Shown: positions 24,917-35,425 of the stretch, one piece after another
How positions within the stretch are numbered: position 1 is the first letter of the stretch
Layout: every line of letters begins with the position of its first letter
DNA from: Notospermus geniculatus
Taxonomy: Eukaryota > Nemertea > Pilidiophora > Heteronemertea > Lineidae
DNA length: 64,000 nt
Assembly (NCBI GenBank): GCA_002633025.1
Contig: NMRB01000051.1
Location: forward strand, 528,696 to 592,695
Direction of reading: 5' to 3'
Program-made: the position numbers and the translations under genes
The notes under the pieces: generated by a model
Told to the model about the DNA's origin: nothing
The model's database searches: none
The model's input: only the letters and a program-made list of their open reading frames with translations

Positions 24917-25822
24917 CTTCCAACGATATCAAAAGCAACATGTGGTGGTTAAATCAGTTTTTGTTGCTTCCTCTCTTCTGTATAGTTACATCAAATTTTG
25001 TTGACTCTGGCTCCTTAAAAGTTCCTTGGTGTTAGAGGTCGAGCAATTGAACCGACTCCTTTCCTCTCTGAGAATTTCTAAAAAAATTGGTGTGTGCGTG
25101 ATCTAACTGTTGCTCAAGGAGCGTGAATCGCATCTAGAAACCAGTCGTGCTAGTTACTGGCGGAACTACAACCACCAGCATTGCATAAGTGATGCGAACC
25201 TCTGGTGCGTGAGCGCATTTGAAAACCGTGAAGCAAATGAGATGAATGATTTATCAGGTTTATGGAGTAGATGGGCAGTTATCAGCTCAAGCGGGAACAT
25301 ATTCTATTCTATCGTGGGTCATATGCCCAATTAGTGTAGCGAGTCATTCGATCATTTTCAGACTTTAGGGACTTATCTCTTGAATAGAAAATTCTTCTCC
25401 TAGTGGTAGAAATGAAAATTATTTTCAAAAACTGAAGCATCATTTACAGACGATTCTCGAATTCGCAGATCTGCNCTGCCTCCCAAGTACTCATCAATGA
25501 GGAATAAGTGTCAGATAGCTAAGTGCAGACCTTACTCAGATATAACCCTAGGCTAATGAGATCAGATTTACTCTATCCACTTCACAGACTTTTGGCATGT
25601 TCTGACCACTAGTCTCAACCCTTGTCCGTTTTCATGTCCCGTACAACATGCTGCTTTGTTCCCATTAGTTCCACAGACAAAGGGCGAGTGGATAAATTGT
25701 TATTATTGGCCGTTGACATTGGCCCTCATACACCTTATGTTGATGGTTTACCCAAGTAATTATTGGCTGTCTCTTGTTCAGGGGTAAAAAACCTGTCTGA
25801 ATGTCCCGTACAACATGCCGTG

Positions 25823-27814
25823 GAATTAAGTAGATAACCTACTGGATACCAAGAGGAGCGAAAACCGTCACCAAGATACATGTAGAAAAAATTAGAAGAT
25901 ACCTCAAAAACTAATGCTGGTTTTGCACGTACCTCATAGGCAGTTTAGCCTGACACGAGTAATCCTTATATCCAGTTAAAAATCTATGCAGATAACATCC
26001 TCCGTGAGTTGACCTGAGCTCACTGCTCTGTTACACACACAGTTATGTTTGATTCACTGCAGACTCTACCGATTGTGGTAGTATCCACGCGAGACGACCA
26101 ATAGCCCGGCTCACAGACAACCGTAGATTGTCGCCGCTCGGCCAATCAATGTCTTATAGTCCCCATAGCCATTGGCAGGCTTCGGTTGAAGCCATAACGG
26201 GGTAGAGCGATCGTTTAGCGAGTGCAACTCGGAGCAAGTGGCGGTTGTTTATATAGAGGTGGAATGGTATGCTGAACACACGTTCTGTCTCACCTCTGGA
26301 GAGATTTGGTTTGAAACTGAAGGATGCAGCGTGGGAAAGTTGACCATCTGGTTGGTACAAAAGCTAGCAACTCGTTAGCGACATATCTCTGGGTCATTGT
26401 GGCGAATTTTATGCATATTTTATCCTGCGTGGAGAATAAATCATTTAATTACCATCAGTAATTGAGATTGAGATATCAGTAACCTAATTGCATTAACTTG
26501 GGTTCCACCCAGAATTTCATAGATTGGGATATTGCATTCTGGATTATTTCAAGTGACTAGAAACTCGAGAAAAAGTCCACATTGCAGTACTGTTAGGAAG
26601 TGGTGATTGGCCCATGGGTGATGGTTGCCGTTAAGATTCAGAGCCGGTGTGACAGGAATCAGCGTCCTTAAGAATGCAGATCCGCCAAACAATAGCCAGC
26701 TATTGTAAGGTTATATTCGAATGGTCATGGTCTCTCTAGCCATATATTCTAATCCGTCGCTGAACAATAAGACCGGACTTTGATTCCAGGGGACTTGGAT
26801 TCCTTTTACACCTGTTTGGTCTTCCTCCTGGTTGTCACACCAGAGTTCAGCTGGGATTATGATTTCAAAAACACTCCAATAGTATTGGAGTATTGGCAAT
26901 ACTCGGACATAGCTCCTGAAACCCCTTGTAAGCATGGACAATCAACAACAAAGTGGGACACCATTCCCCGATGAGTTCTACACATTATCGAAGAAGTGTT
27001 GAAATCATAGCAAACACGTGTTTCGGCCTCTTTCTGGGTGCTACAGTCACTTGCTGAACAATGGCTGACGAGTCAGTACCTACTACTGGTACTCATGATA
27101 AGCCCACGTGGGAAAGTGGCACTTGCATGAACAAAAAGGCAGTTGAAATATCTATGACATTGTTGTGATCCACAAAATCACTTACTCTACTTTCGTTTGA
27201 TGATTACCATTGCCTGTTTTGGAATTTGGCACCTGTGACCCATCCGAATTCAAATCTTCCAACGATATCAAAAGCAACATGGGGTGGTTACATCAGGTTT
27301 TTTTTGCTGCCTCTCTTCTCTAGTTACATCAAATTGTGTTGACTCTGGCTCCTTAAAAGTTCCTTGGTGTTAGAGGTCCAGCAATTGAACTGACTCCTTT
27401 CCTCTCTGAGAATTTCTAAAAAAAATGGTGTGTGCGTGATCTAACTGTTGCTCAAGGACCGTGAATCGCATCTAGAAACCAGTCGTGCTAGTTACTGGCG
27501 GAACTACAACCACCAGCATTGCATAAGTGATGCGAACCTCTGGTGCGTGAGCGCATTTGAAAACCGTGAAGCAAACGAGATGAATGATTTATCAGGTTTA
27601 TGGAGTAGATGGGCAGTTATCAGCTCAAGCGGGAACATATTCTATTCTATCGTGGGTCATATGCCCAATTAGTGTAGCGAGTCATTCGATCATTTTCTGA
27701 CTTTAGGGACTTATCTCTTGAAGAGAAAATTCTTCCTCCTGGTGGTAGAAATGAGAATTATTTTCAAAAACTGAAGCATCATTTTACAGACGATTCTCGA
27801 ATTCGCAGATCTGC
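25823..27814 (+). repeat. 2.3-kb tandem duplication, copy 2
   Basis: This is the partner of 23153-25474, without the SINE and with one 20-bp unit. The 348 bp between copies (25475-25822) are not part of the repeat. The copy ends in AGATCTGC, where a palindromic MITE begins (27813). Copy 1 ends at the same base followed by an N. Confidence 0.95.
26644..26819. mobile_element. MITE-like element, GGTGTGACAGGAATC family (copy 2)
   Basis: It is the duplicated twin of the element at 23960-24130, with the same inverted ends and central hairpin. It moved here with the 2.3-kb duplication and is not an independent insertion. Confidence 0.75.
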
Positions 27815-27969
27815 GCACTTCCGCCGAAATCTCAACCAGAACCTCGATCTGAAACCAGGTGACGTGACAGCATCCATGATTCAGCAATGGTCGAGTGTGA
27901 TGCAGCGTCTTCGACATCACTGTCGTTTGGTTGTCTGCGTTACGTCATCCAGTTTCAGCGGAAGTGCGC
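27813..27969. mobile_element. MITE with AGATCT target duplication
   Basis: Ends GCGCACTTCCGCCGAAA and TTTCAGCGGAAGTGCGC are near-perfect inverted repeats. AGATCT lies immediately outside both ends (27807-27812 and 27970-27975), a 6-bp target duplication. The interior is non-coding. Confidence 0.85.
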
Positions 27970-27975
27970 AGATCT

Positions 27976-28974
27976 TTGTCATTTACGTCAATTTTAGAAC
28001 GGTCTATTGCTTGGTGCAACCCTAACTCACCAAAAATCCTTCTTGGGGGCTCAATAAACCCATCCCTTGCTCTCAATGCGAAGCAGTGACGTGCCAGATA
28101 GTTGAACCCAGGATTTCTCGCACACAAGGTTGCGGTTTCGTCCATTGCGGATGGTGATGTTGCCAATGAACACGTTGTCTTCGCTAGAAGAAGCCTCTTG
28201 GCAACTTCACGAAAAAAAGACAAAATTTACGTCTATTATCCTGATAACATACCCATCTGTATGCAAGTGGCTTCGATGCAATTTGTATCCGGGCATGGCT
28301 TCTGGATGACAAATCACCATGTTTTCTAACAAAATCCATCTCTTTAATGAGTTAATTAATTGATTGGTCCCGGGAGAGTCGCTGATCATACAGGTTTTTA
28401 GCCGGATTGAATAATAAAGTGATTGCTTTGGGACTTGTCCTCTGTCTGGGAAAAGTCATACATGTAAATCATACGCAGGGAAAGTTTTTTTTTCGTTGCT
28501 AATTTTGGTTTTTATGTAGGCAGAATGTTAACAAGGCGATTAGAAAGACGGCAAAAGAGTGGCGCTATTTGCATGTGTTGATAAGTTTTGTGACGATCGC
28601 TCCAGTATGCAGACACCCAGACCCAACACACGCATCATTCTTTCACTACAATTGATGTCATTCATCTCTTCATAAACATTGTTGGCACATCCTTTATTTC
28701 CACGATGGCGAGGATTGAGTCATGACCATAAGAATAGTTATTATGAGAATAAAAAATCCTACTACGGAAATTAACTGTAGGGCACTTGATATGTCACTCG
28801 ACAATGATGGAAATGAACGCTGTACATCTTGACTTTTAAATGTCTGTCTATGGGAGACTAATGCTACAATTTGCGACGAGAAATACTCATTTTCCTGGCT
28901 CGCTGCTGTAGATTAGAAGTGGATTCTCAAATGAAGGGTATCTATGAGGTGGTCTCCAGAGCCCCCTGATCAAA
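27976..28974. other. no supported gene
   Basis: A 92-codon minus frame (28223-27945) overlaps a 75-codon plus frame and starts inside the MITE. No other structure was seen up to the repeat starting near 28975. Confidence 0.4.
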
Positions 28975-29345
28975 TTCCAGTGAGTTTGTGGCAAAAGTGA
29001 AGTGGGCTGTGCACAGAAGAAGACCCAAGGTGAACCATCAGTTTGTTGGTTTCAGCATTGTCTGCCCATTGTGAAATTTGACTTTGTCCATTTCTGCAAT
29101 AAGGAGCACAGCAGCCACGCGTATTGCCAAAAGATGCCAGCAAAGTTCTAGTGGACCAACACACAGGAAAATCCACGTGATTGGTGCTCGATCAAGAATG
29201 AATGGGTCCGCTATATGCATTGAATTGGGCCATACTGACACCTATTTGGTCAACTCACTGACAGCTCCTATTGTTCTCTGGTGTCATCTTGGGTCTTCAT
29301 TCCGGCGCATTCCGGCTCATTTTGCTGTCACAGGTCACATTTTAA
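28975..29345. mobile_element. repeat related to 35042-35245, split by a MITE
   Basis: Sequence on both sides of 29099-29272 matches one continuous repeat at 35042-35245: GTTTGTTG, TCTGCCCATTGTG and TTTGACTTTGTCCAT on the left, then ATCTTGGGTCTTC, GCGCATTCC and CTCATTTTGCTGTCAC on the right. The older element was interrupted by the AATAGGAGC-family MITE. Confidence 0.8.
29099..29272 (-). mobile_element. MITE-like element, AATAGGAGC family (copy 3), nested
   Basis: This is the reverse orientation of the elements at 6171 and 13852, with all conserved blocks present (CAATTCAATGCAT, GTTGACCAAATAGGTGTCA on the minus strand). It sits inside another repeat and so is younger than it. Confidence 0.88.
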
Positions 29346-29704
29346 GTATATACACTGACTTGGACACATTACTAACTTGATTTAATTGAAAGAAAAACGC
29401 TATAAGATTGCCCCTGCTTCCCTGAGAATTCCCCGCACACTGCCCCTTTAAGACCGCTCCACTGCCTCAAATAATTCCCTACGGATTGACTGTCAGCCTT
29501 CTCCTCATCAAACTCGACGAGACAAAGCGGCATTATGAAGTATTGATCAGCATCAAATCATGCCATCTTAACATTATTCTCTAGAGGAATATAGAGTGGC
29601 TCCTGTTATTGAGAGTCCTTCCAACCACTCGGAGCTGCCGATGATACCCAAGGTTTATTTCCAATGTGCTGCAAGCGCATTCACTCTGTCGATTTCATCA
29701 GAGC

Positions 29705-29943
29705 GTTATGAAGTCACTTGTAGCTTTGCTTTACCCGAGGTTTTCTTCCAGATGGGCATGGCTTCCTGTGAGTTCATTCTGTGTCCATTTTGCCTCATTG
29801 TGGCCTTCGTACTCATGGTATCATACTCGACTTTCATTTCCAATGATCCTCCCCCAATCTTTATGTCCAGTACCCAATCTTTATTTCCTGTGATTGTTGC
29901 AGTTTGTCTGGACTTGTGCCAATTGCATGGCTTTTGATCCAGG
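29705..29943 (-). pseudogene. coding-like fragment cut off by a MITE, unidentified
   Basis: The minus strand is open for about 80 codons with protein-like composition: CNLDQKPCNWHKS, GNKDWVLDIKIGGGS, KVEYDTMSTKATMRQ and WKKTSGKAKLQVTS before a TAA. The upstream end runs straight into the inverted terminus of the MITE at 29946-30180, so any preceding coding sequence is displaced. The paired C...C-W start faintly resembles extracellular domain openings, but I cannot name a family. The plus strand is also open (29596-29937), so the coding strand is not proven. Confidence 0.25.
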
Positions 29944-29945
29944 TT

Positions 29946-30180
29946 ACAGTACGTTGCACAATTGACATCCCTTCCGCGCCACGCACCATCTGCGTACCAC
30001 ATGCAGCGTCATGCGCGTACCGCCGCGCAAGGCACACAGTGAAGACGTAACGTCATTCGCCTGTGGTACGCGGACGTCACGCAGAGGAGATGGGTGACGC
30101 ACCACTACCATATGCAGTGAACCGCGTGCGTCACGCGGAAGGTATGCAGATAAAGGTACGTCAATTGTGAAACGTAATGT
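29946..30180. mobile_element. MITE-like element, CACAATTGAC ends (copy 1)
   Basis: Left ACAGTACGTTGCACAATTGAC and right GTCAATTGTGAAACGTAATGT are inverted repeats. The interior is GC- and CpG-rich (GCGTACCGCCGCGC, GGTACGCGGACG), unlike its surroundings. A diverged fragment lies at 33249-33423. Confidence 0.85.
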
Positions 30181-30623
30181 AAATCAAGTTCAGCCAGCAA
30201 ATGGGTGGAAATGGAGTCAGCCCTGTGCACATCCTTTCATGAAGTCGAGGCATTATGAAAAACTGAGAGACAATCAATCTCACTACATGCAGTCTTACTC
30301 ATAAAACTGCCCTTGAAGGTTAACGCAGAAAAGTTTATTGAAAAGTATTAGACATGCATAGAAATATGCATTTGTATTGTAAGTAATATTTCCTTCATAA
30401 GACATTCCTAATAACACTGTTCCCCTTGAGAATTGACTAATGACTTCTTCATTGGCATTTGTCATTTTAAAATTTGTAATAAAGCATCAAAGCATGTTTA
30501 TTACATATTGTGAAATTGATCAAATGCATCTTTCTGTGAGTTCGTTTGGTTGGCTTGGCGTCATGTCTTGGACTTTGCATGGATCTCTTGCTTCTGTGAC
30601 GAACCTCGTGTGACAGCACTCAG

Positions 30624-30696
30624 GAAGCACCATCAAGGAGGGACATTGCACCTTTACCATGAAGATGGACAAGCGGAGGCCGGTCATCAATGAGGG
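30624..30696 (+). CDS. possible internal exon, unidentified
   Basis: ACAGCACTCAG precedes and GAGGG|GTAAGG follows an open stretch of 24 codons that reads STIKEGHCTFTMKMDKRRP then VINEG. In the same frame, after one TAA in the donor region, another 36 codons are open and protein-like (GASTEESDERIRVYDLLV, GRIPLPPATLSMW) to a TGA at about 30811. The whole stretch may be one exon with a premature stop, an exon plus chance, or a pseudogene. The minus strand is also open (30620-30820). Confidence 0.22.
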
Positions 30697-31250
30697 GTAA
30701 GGGGCCAGTACGGAGGAGTCTGATGAACGTATTCGTGTCTACGACCTGCTCGTAGATAAAGGCCTTGGTCGTATACCACTGCCGCCAGCTACGTTGAGTA
30801 TGTGGATTTGAGAAATGCATTGAAGTCTCAAAGAATTGGTTTTACTCTTGAAATTGGTCAATAGAGTTCTTTTCATAATTGTTAATTTGGGCTTAAACCC
30901 AAGTCTTTTGCAATATCTTCATTGTGGCAAAGTTAATATTGGTGAACTTGTGAGTAATAAGTGACATGAGCTATTCTTTGGCTCTTTTGAAATATCCATT
31001 GGATTCCTTTTCCGTGATGAATTTGTTCCTACCATCTGGCAGAGTGTCTCTGACCTATTTCTTTTCATCTGCTTCTTGCCTTTCGATAGACAGCAGCCAG
31101 GAAGTGGTCTTGCCTTGATGAAATTTTGTTCTTCAGATATTTGATTCATTATGAGAATTATGGAAGATGTTTGAATACATGGACATATGAAGGAGTTGGT
31201 GAGGAACTTGGCTTGGCAAGGTGGTCAGTGGGAAACTTTCCTGCCGTTAG

Positions 31251-31404
31251 AGGCCACCACCAGTTAGCAGTCCTAGAACGTCATGAAATTTGATGTTTAG
31301 AGAAGGAGTCCAAGACACAACGTTCATGTGACGTGGGTGCCATAGCTTACGTCCATGATGTCAAATTTTGTTACGTTCCGCTAAGAGGCGCTCTCTAAAG
31401 GCAG
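31251..31404. mobile_element. MITE-like element, CTGCCGTTAGAGGCC family (copy 2)
   Basis: It shares the left end CTGCCGTTAGAGGCCAC, the core CATGAAATTTGATGT and the mirrored GATGTCAAATTTTGTTACG with the copy at 15619. Its right end (GCGCTCTCTAAAGGCAG) is diverged and abuts the next fold-back element. Confidence 0.75.
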
Positions 31405-31623
31405 TAAAGCCTGCCGCACACGGGAACTATCTGCTGAGCAAAAAGTTATTCGAGACCGTTTGCTCAGCAGACAGCTCGCGTGTGCGCGTAATTTCGTTGA
31501 GTTTTTTGCCTCGTGAGGCAGAGAACTCGCGTGTGCGCGTATGTTTCGGTGAGCTATCTGCTGAGCAAACGGTCTCGAATGACTTTTTGCTCAGCAGATA
31601 GCTCACGTGTGCGGCAGGCTTTA
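31405..31623. mobile_element. palindromic element, TAAAGCCTGCCGCACACG ends
   Basis: A long hairpin: TAAAGCCTGCCGCACACGG on the left and CGTGTGCGGCAGGCTTTA on the right, then GCTGAGCAAAAAGT / ACTTTTTGCTCAGC and GAGACCGTTTGCTCAGCAG with its complement. The centre repeats CTCGCGTGTGCGCGTA twice. Frames on both strands (31368-31601 and 31427-31642) encode near-identical peptides because of the symmetry. Confidence 0.92.
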
Positions 31624-32329
31624 AGTGTCCCATTGAAAACACCCCCAGTATGATCTGGGATGAGGGATTTGGGATGTCGCGATTGGTTCTGGTGTTACCC
31701 TAGATGTGATGGTCTGGTGGGGTCTGAGATGTGATGGGCTGGCGGGATGTGGGATATATGTGATGGGTTAACAAAAGATTTTTTTCCAGAAATCCAGCTA
31801 GTTCATTTCCATTTCTATCTTGTTCTCTCAAAATACAATGTAATGTGCATCCTTCACACTGTAGCTTGATATTCTTTACAAACTCTATACGGCATTGTTC
31901 TTACACGTTCCAACCAGAGATAGTTTGGCAAATTTCCATTTCAAATTACTTTGCATTTCTGACGAGGTACTTCAGTCTAGGGGATATTGGCAGCTTGTCA
32001 GTGGAACGCAGCGTATAAACAAAAGTGAATTCATTATTTCTTAATTTGACGTTCCTAAAACAATGGTACATGATACAAAACTTGCATATATCAGTATTTG
32101 TACAGCTTGCATTTGTTTATCAGTGACTCGTTTAAAGGGTAGATCATCAAAATTTTATTAAAGACAACTAATTTGAGATGTCATATCATGTACCCTTAAA
32201 AAGGCATTGCTTTCAATATTTGTGGTGACCAGTTTAGCAAATACAGATAAAGTTGCATTTTAATGTTATGAAAAAAGTAGTAGGCCTAGGTACATTTGCA
32301 AATGTCAGCAATTTACCACTTTGTGGACG

Positions 32330-32441
32330 AGGTGTCCAAAATACAGCACAAAGAATGACAAGTATAAGTAAATTCGTTTCCAAATTTTTGACCTCAGTCG
32401 GGATCTTCCTTTGGCACTTTCTAGTAGAGATCCCAGAAGTG
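32330..32441 (-). mobile_element. dispersed hairpin repeat family P (copy B)
   Basis: The most diverged copy: minus-strand ATCTCTACTAGAAAGTGCC, AAAGGAAGATCCC, a short loop and GGTCAAAAATTTGG. The hairpin stem is weakened by substitutions. Aligned with 22436, 37760 and 39806. Confidence 0.65.
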
Positions 32442-32645
32442 AATGAGGAAGATGAGGAAATGGAAATCGAGAAGTGGTACTTCCATTTGAGTTGTTCTGG
32501 AAGACGTCTAATAGATCCTCTCTGAACAGGATTAGTAGTGCTGACATTGTCAATTAGCTCTGTTGATGATCGTGTTGTGGGGGCAATTCAAAGAATTTAT
32601 GGTGATTAAACTTGGAAGGAAGAATAAAGTATCACACAATCTATC

Positions 32646-32760
32646 GTGGCCTGATGGAATGCCAGAATGTCACAACCAGAGGGTCGTTGGTTCGAATCCC
32701 GGCAGCACAGCATGATATCCGTGGGCAGGATACTTAAATTCATTGACCGCGATAGCCAAT
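32646..32760 (+). mobile_element. tRNA-like SINE fragment (family S4)
   Basis: GTGGCCTGATGGAATG (A-box-like) followed about 45 bp later by TTGGTTCGAATCCCGGCAG (B-box) looks like the RNA polymerase III promoter of a tRNA-derived SINE. The body continues with GATATCCGTGGGCAGGATAC. A cloverleaf acceptor stem is not formed, so it is not a functional tRNA gene. Ends and target duplication were not resolved. Confidence 0.5.
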
Positions 32761-33108
32761 ATAAGCAAGAAGTTGTTTACGGGCCTCACCCCTAAAAAAA
32801 ACAAGTAAACGCCAGCAATAAGAAATCAAAAATGGATTCTGGAGAAAAGTCTGCCTTTGCAGATGTCATAACTGAAGCTAAATAGGACAGATTTCAAATC
32901 AACTTTCAAACAAGTGGCAGTCGTTTGTTTAAGGTTGATGAGCAACAGTCCATGGCTCCTCACACATTGACGCAGCATGTGGAATTCATGTCGCAGCGTG
33001 TGTCACATGCTAACAGAATCTGATTGGTGGAATGACAAGATCATTATCTGTGTCGTTACCAGTTCCTCTAACAGGACATGGGTAACCACTTCTCTGATTG
33101 AAACGTGA

Positions 33109-33231
33109 GGAGCCCTGATAGCCGAGTGGTGATCACGTCCACTCAGCAAGCGGCAGGTCTCGGATTCGAATCCAGCCCGGGCCATACGGAATTTCATTCC
33201 AGGCTCTTCACGTCCGTCGCATGGGACAGTA
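33109..33231 (+). mobile_element. tRNA-derived SINE (family S1), 3' truncated
   Basis: It matches the first half of the full-length S1 copies at 45911 and 48350: GGAGCCCTGATAGCCGAGTGG, CGGATTCGAATCCAGCCC and CTCTTCACGTCCGTC. After CATGGGACAGTA the similarity stops and a fragment of the CACAATTGAC MITE follows. The internal promoter boxes are intact. Confidence 0.8.
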
Positions 33232-33248
33232 TTCAACGTGGCTTGCCA

Positions 33249-33423
33249 CCGTGGAAGGCATGCAGTGAAGATGTTACGTCATTCGCCCCATGGTGTGCGG
33301 ACATCATGTAGAAGAGGCGTGTCACGTACTCGTACCATATGCAGTGAAATTGAAGTGTACCTTCCGCATGAGGTACGCAGAAGGTACGCAGATAAAGGGA
33401 GGTCAATTGTGCTCCTTACGTTA
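33249..33423 (+). mobile_element. fragment of CACAATTGAC MITE (copy 2)
   Basis: It shares GCAGTGAAGA, GTTACGTCATTCGCC, ACCATATGCAGTGAA, GGTACGCAGATAAAGG and GTCAATTGTG with 29946-30180, but lacks the left end. It directly adjoins a truncated SINE, so one element probably cut the other. Confidence 0.75.
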
Positions 33424-33893
33424 CATCTGAAATTCTTGAAAAATTGGCAAATAGGACATCGCCTGAAGTTCTTGAAGTTTGAATGGCATGAATGAAGGAA
33501 TCAAGGACATAACCAGATTTGACTTGATGTTAGAAATTCTCCTCGACAGAGAGAATTATTGGGAAAGCCTCGGTGTAAATGCCACTGAACATGATGGCCA
33601 TTAATCTCGTCAGCACTTTGATTGTCTTTCCGCTTGATTATGTGAGTTTCTTGGCTGTGGGTCGAACGTAATCCTGTTTCCAATAATCAGATAAAGAAAT
33701 GGATGAAATGGGCTACTGGCGCATGCTTACCTTGATGACTTGTAGAGGATGAGAGTATGTGATCGAGGATAGTGGATGATACAAGAAGATTGAAGAGAAG
33801 CTTTGCTTGCAGTCTGTGTTAGCAAAAATGTGACCCGATCTGGGAAAACCAGGCAGAATGAGAAGTTGCCCAGGAGAAAATGGTTACAGCAAT

Positions 33894-34103
33894 GGTTACT
33901 GTAAACTGTGAAATTTTCACGTGCGTTTTATTTTCGTGATTTTCGCGGTCATGGGCCGAAACACGAACTTAAACAGCGCGAAAATACAAACCCTTATGCA
34001 TTTTCCATTGAAGGTAAACGCGGAAATTGGTCTTCGCTGTTTTCAAAAATGATAAATTCGCCAACTTTTAGCGTCGCAAAAATTTCACGGTTTACAGTAC
34101 CCC
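33894..34103. mobile_element. MITE-like element, TACTGTAAACCGTGAAA ends
   Basis: Left GGTTACTGTAAACTGTGAAA and right GTGAAATTTTTGCGACGC on the complement, ending GTTTACAGTACCCC. Inverted ends are about 28 bp. The interior is rich in CGCGAAAA and TTCGCG motifs. The 68-codon frame inside is a by-product. Confidence 0.85.
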
Positions 34104-34296
34104 ACAAAGGCTGAAATCAGTTCAGCTATTACAGTAACAGAGACAGGCTATTTTTCAGCGATGAGTTGATGATCAAAAAGGGTAGTCAAGGGCCTTTGTC
34201 ACATGCTGGGACTTGTGCCTATTTTTCCCAGACTGTGTCACAAATGTCAAGTCTTGGGGCGAAGCACTGCTACCTCACTGCTGCTGCCATCCTTTG

Positions 34297-34501
34297 TATA
34301 GAGGTTTCCCACGTGACGTCATAAAGGCCACGATGGCCGTCAAATTGACCAACGTCACGATGACGCGATGACGTTATTTTGTGTGCTGTCTCGTCACATC
34401 AGGTGTAATGTCAATCCACGTGTAGCACCCTATTGACACCAGTTTGCATCATTTTGACGGCCAGTCACATGATTTGATGACGTCAGTGGGATTCCTCTAT
34501 A
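34297..34501. mobile_element. MITE-like element, TATAGAGG-TGACGTCA ends
   Basis: TATAGAGGTTTCCCACGTGACG and its mirror TGACGTCAGTGGGATTCCTC form inverted ends of about 25 bp. TGACGTCA and GATGACG motifs repeat inside. It could offer CRE-like sites, but that is incidental to the element. Confidence 0.82.
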
Positions 34502-35041
34502 GCAACAGTAACTCAGCAGCAGCTGCTGCTGCTGTTGCAGCAGAGATGGATTATATTTGAAGTAGATTTACAGCAGTGTGCCGCAAAGGAGATATACACA
34601 ACTCTTTGGAGGGGTTTCTTCAGATATTCTTCCCTATGATGGGCCACCAACAAAACGATTTCTTGGTTGCAGAGCCTCAAATGACCCTTATGGCATTATC
34701 CTTCTCCTTCCATCATTGCTTCTGCGATTCTGCCAGGGAGGGGTCATAATGCCACATCCCGTATTGATGGGAAATCCTCTCATGCAGAAACACTTCTTTC
34801 ACACATGCACGGTTCTGACATTCTGACAAATGCCCCTTGAAGCCCCTTCCAGTTACCGTCGCATCCATCATGGCTACTTATTATGCCAAGTCAGCAACCA
34901 CTGACATTGGTATCATGGGAACAAGCTCTCTGTCAACTGGAGTAAACTAAGTCCACAAATCATTCTACGCCATTCACTGAAGAGATTTCTATGGTAATGA
35001 GAAAATGGCTTGGTTTGTTGTGGTGTTTTGACCGATGGTCG

Positions 35042-35245
35042 CAATATTATGTGACCCATGACAGCAAAATCATCGGAATGCGCACAGAAGACGGGCCTAA
35101 CCTGCCCTAGGTGACATCAACGGTTTGTTGATTTCAGGATTGCCTGCCCATTGTGGAATTTGACTTTGTCCATTGCTGTAGTTGGTATCATCTTGGGTCT
35201 TCTTTGGCGCATTCCAACTCATTTTGCTGTCACACGAGTCACATA
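35042..35245. mobile_element. MITE-like element (intact relative of 28975-29345)
   Basis: Ends GTGACCCATGACAGCAAAAT and ATTTTGCTGTCACACGAGTCAC are inverted, followed by CGGAATGCGC / GCGCATTCCAA. This uninterrupted copy shows where the MITE at 29099 landed in the other copy. Confidence 0.78.
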
Positions 35246-35425
35246 TATTGTCAACGGAATATGTCAGTCAACCTATGTGGGAATTGATGTTACCTTCAGA
35301 CACTGGTGCTGTTGATCGCATTGGAATTGTACAGGTCAGAGGTAGACATCAGCAGTGATCACCAGCATCCTTTGTTACATTTGCATATGAGAATGTCTTC
35401 AAATGTGAAAGAGCATTTTGCTTAA

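Larger units (their letters stand above)
23153..25474 (+). repeat. 2.3-kb tandem duplication, copy 1
   Basis: From GAATTAAGTAGATAACCTAC to the AGATCTGC just before the N at 25475, this block aligns end to end with 25823-27814 at very high identity by eye. Differences are substitutions, small indels, a 20-bp unit present three times here and once there, and a 298-bp SINE present only here. Short conserved frames inside (23478-23684 minus and its twin at 26154-26360) differ by only two residues, but that follows from the youth of the duplication and does not prove coding. Confidence 0.95.

Noticed and set aside
23153-27814. LTR retrotransposon with two long LTRs
   Set aside because: The 2-kb direct repeats are separated by only 348 bp. 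They lack TG...CA ends, primer-binding site, polypurine tract and flanking target duplication.
32646-32710. functional tRNA gene
   Set aside because: A and B box-like motifs are present, but a paired acceptor stem and anticodon arm do not form; best read as a SINE head.
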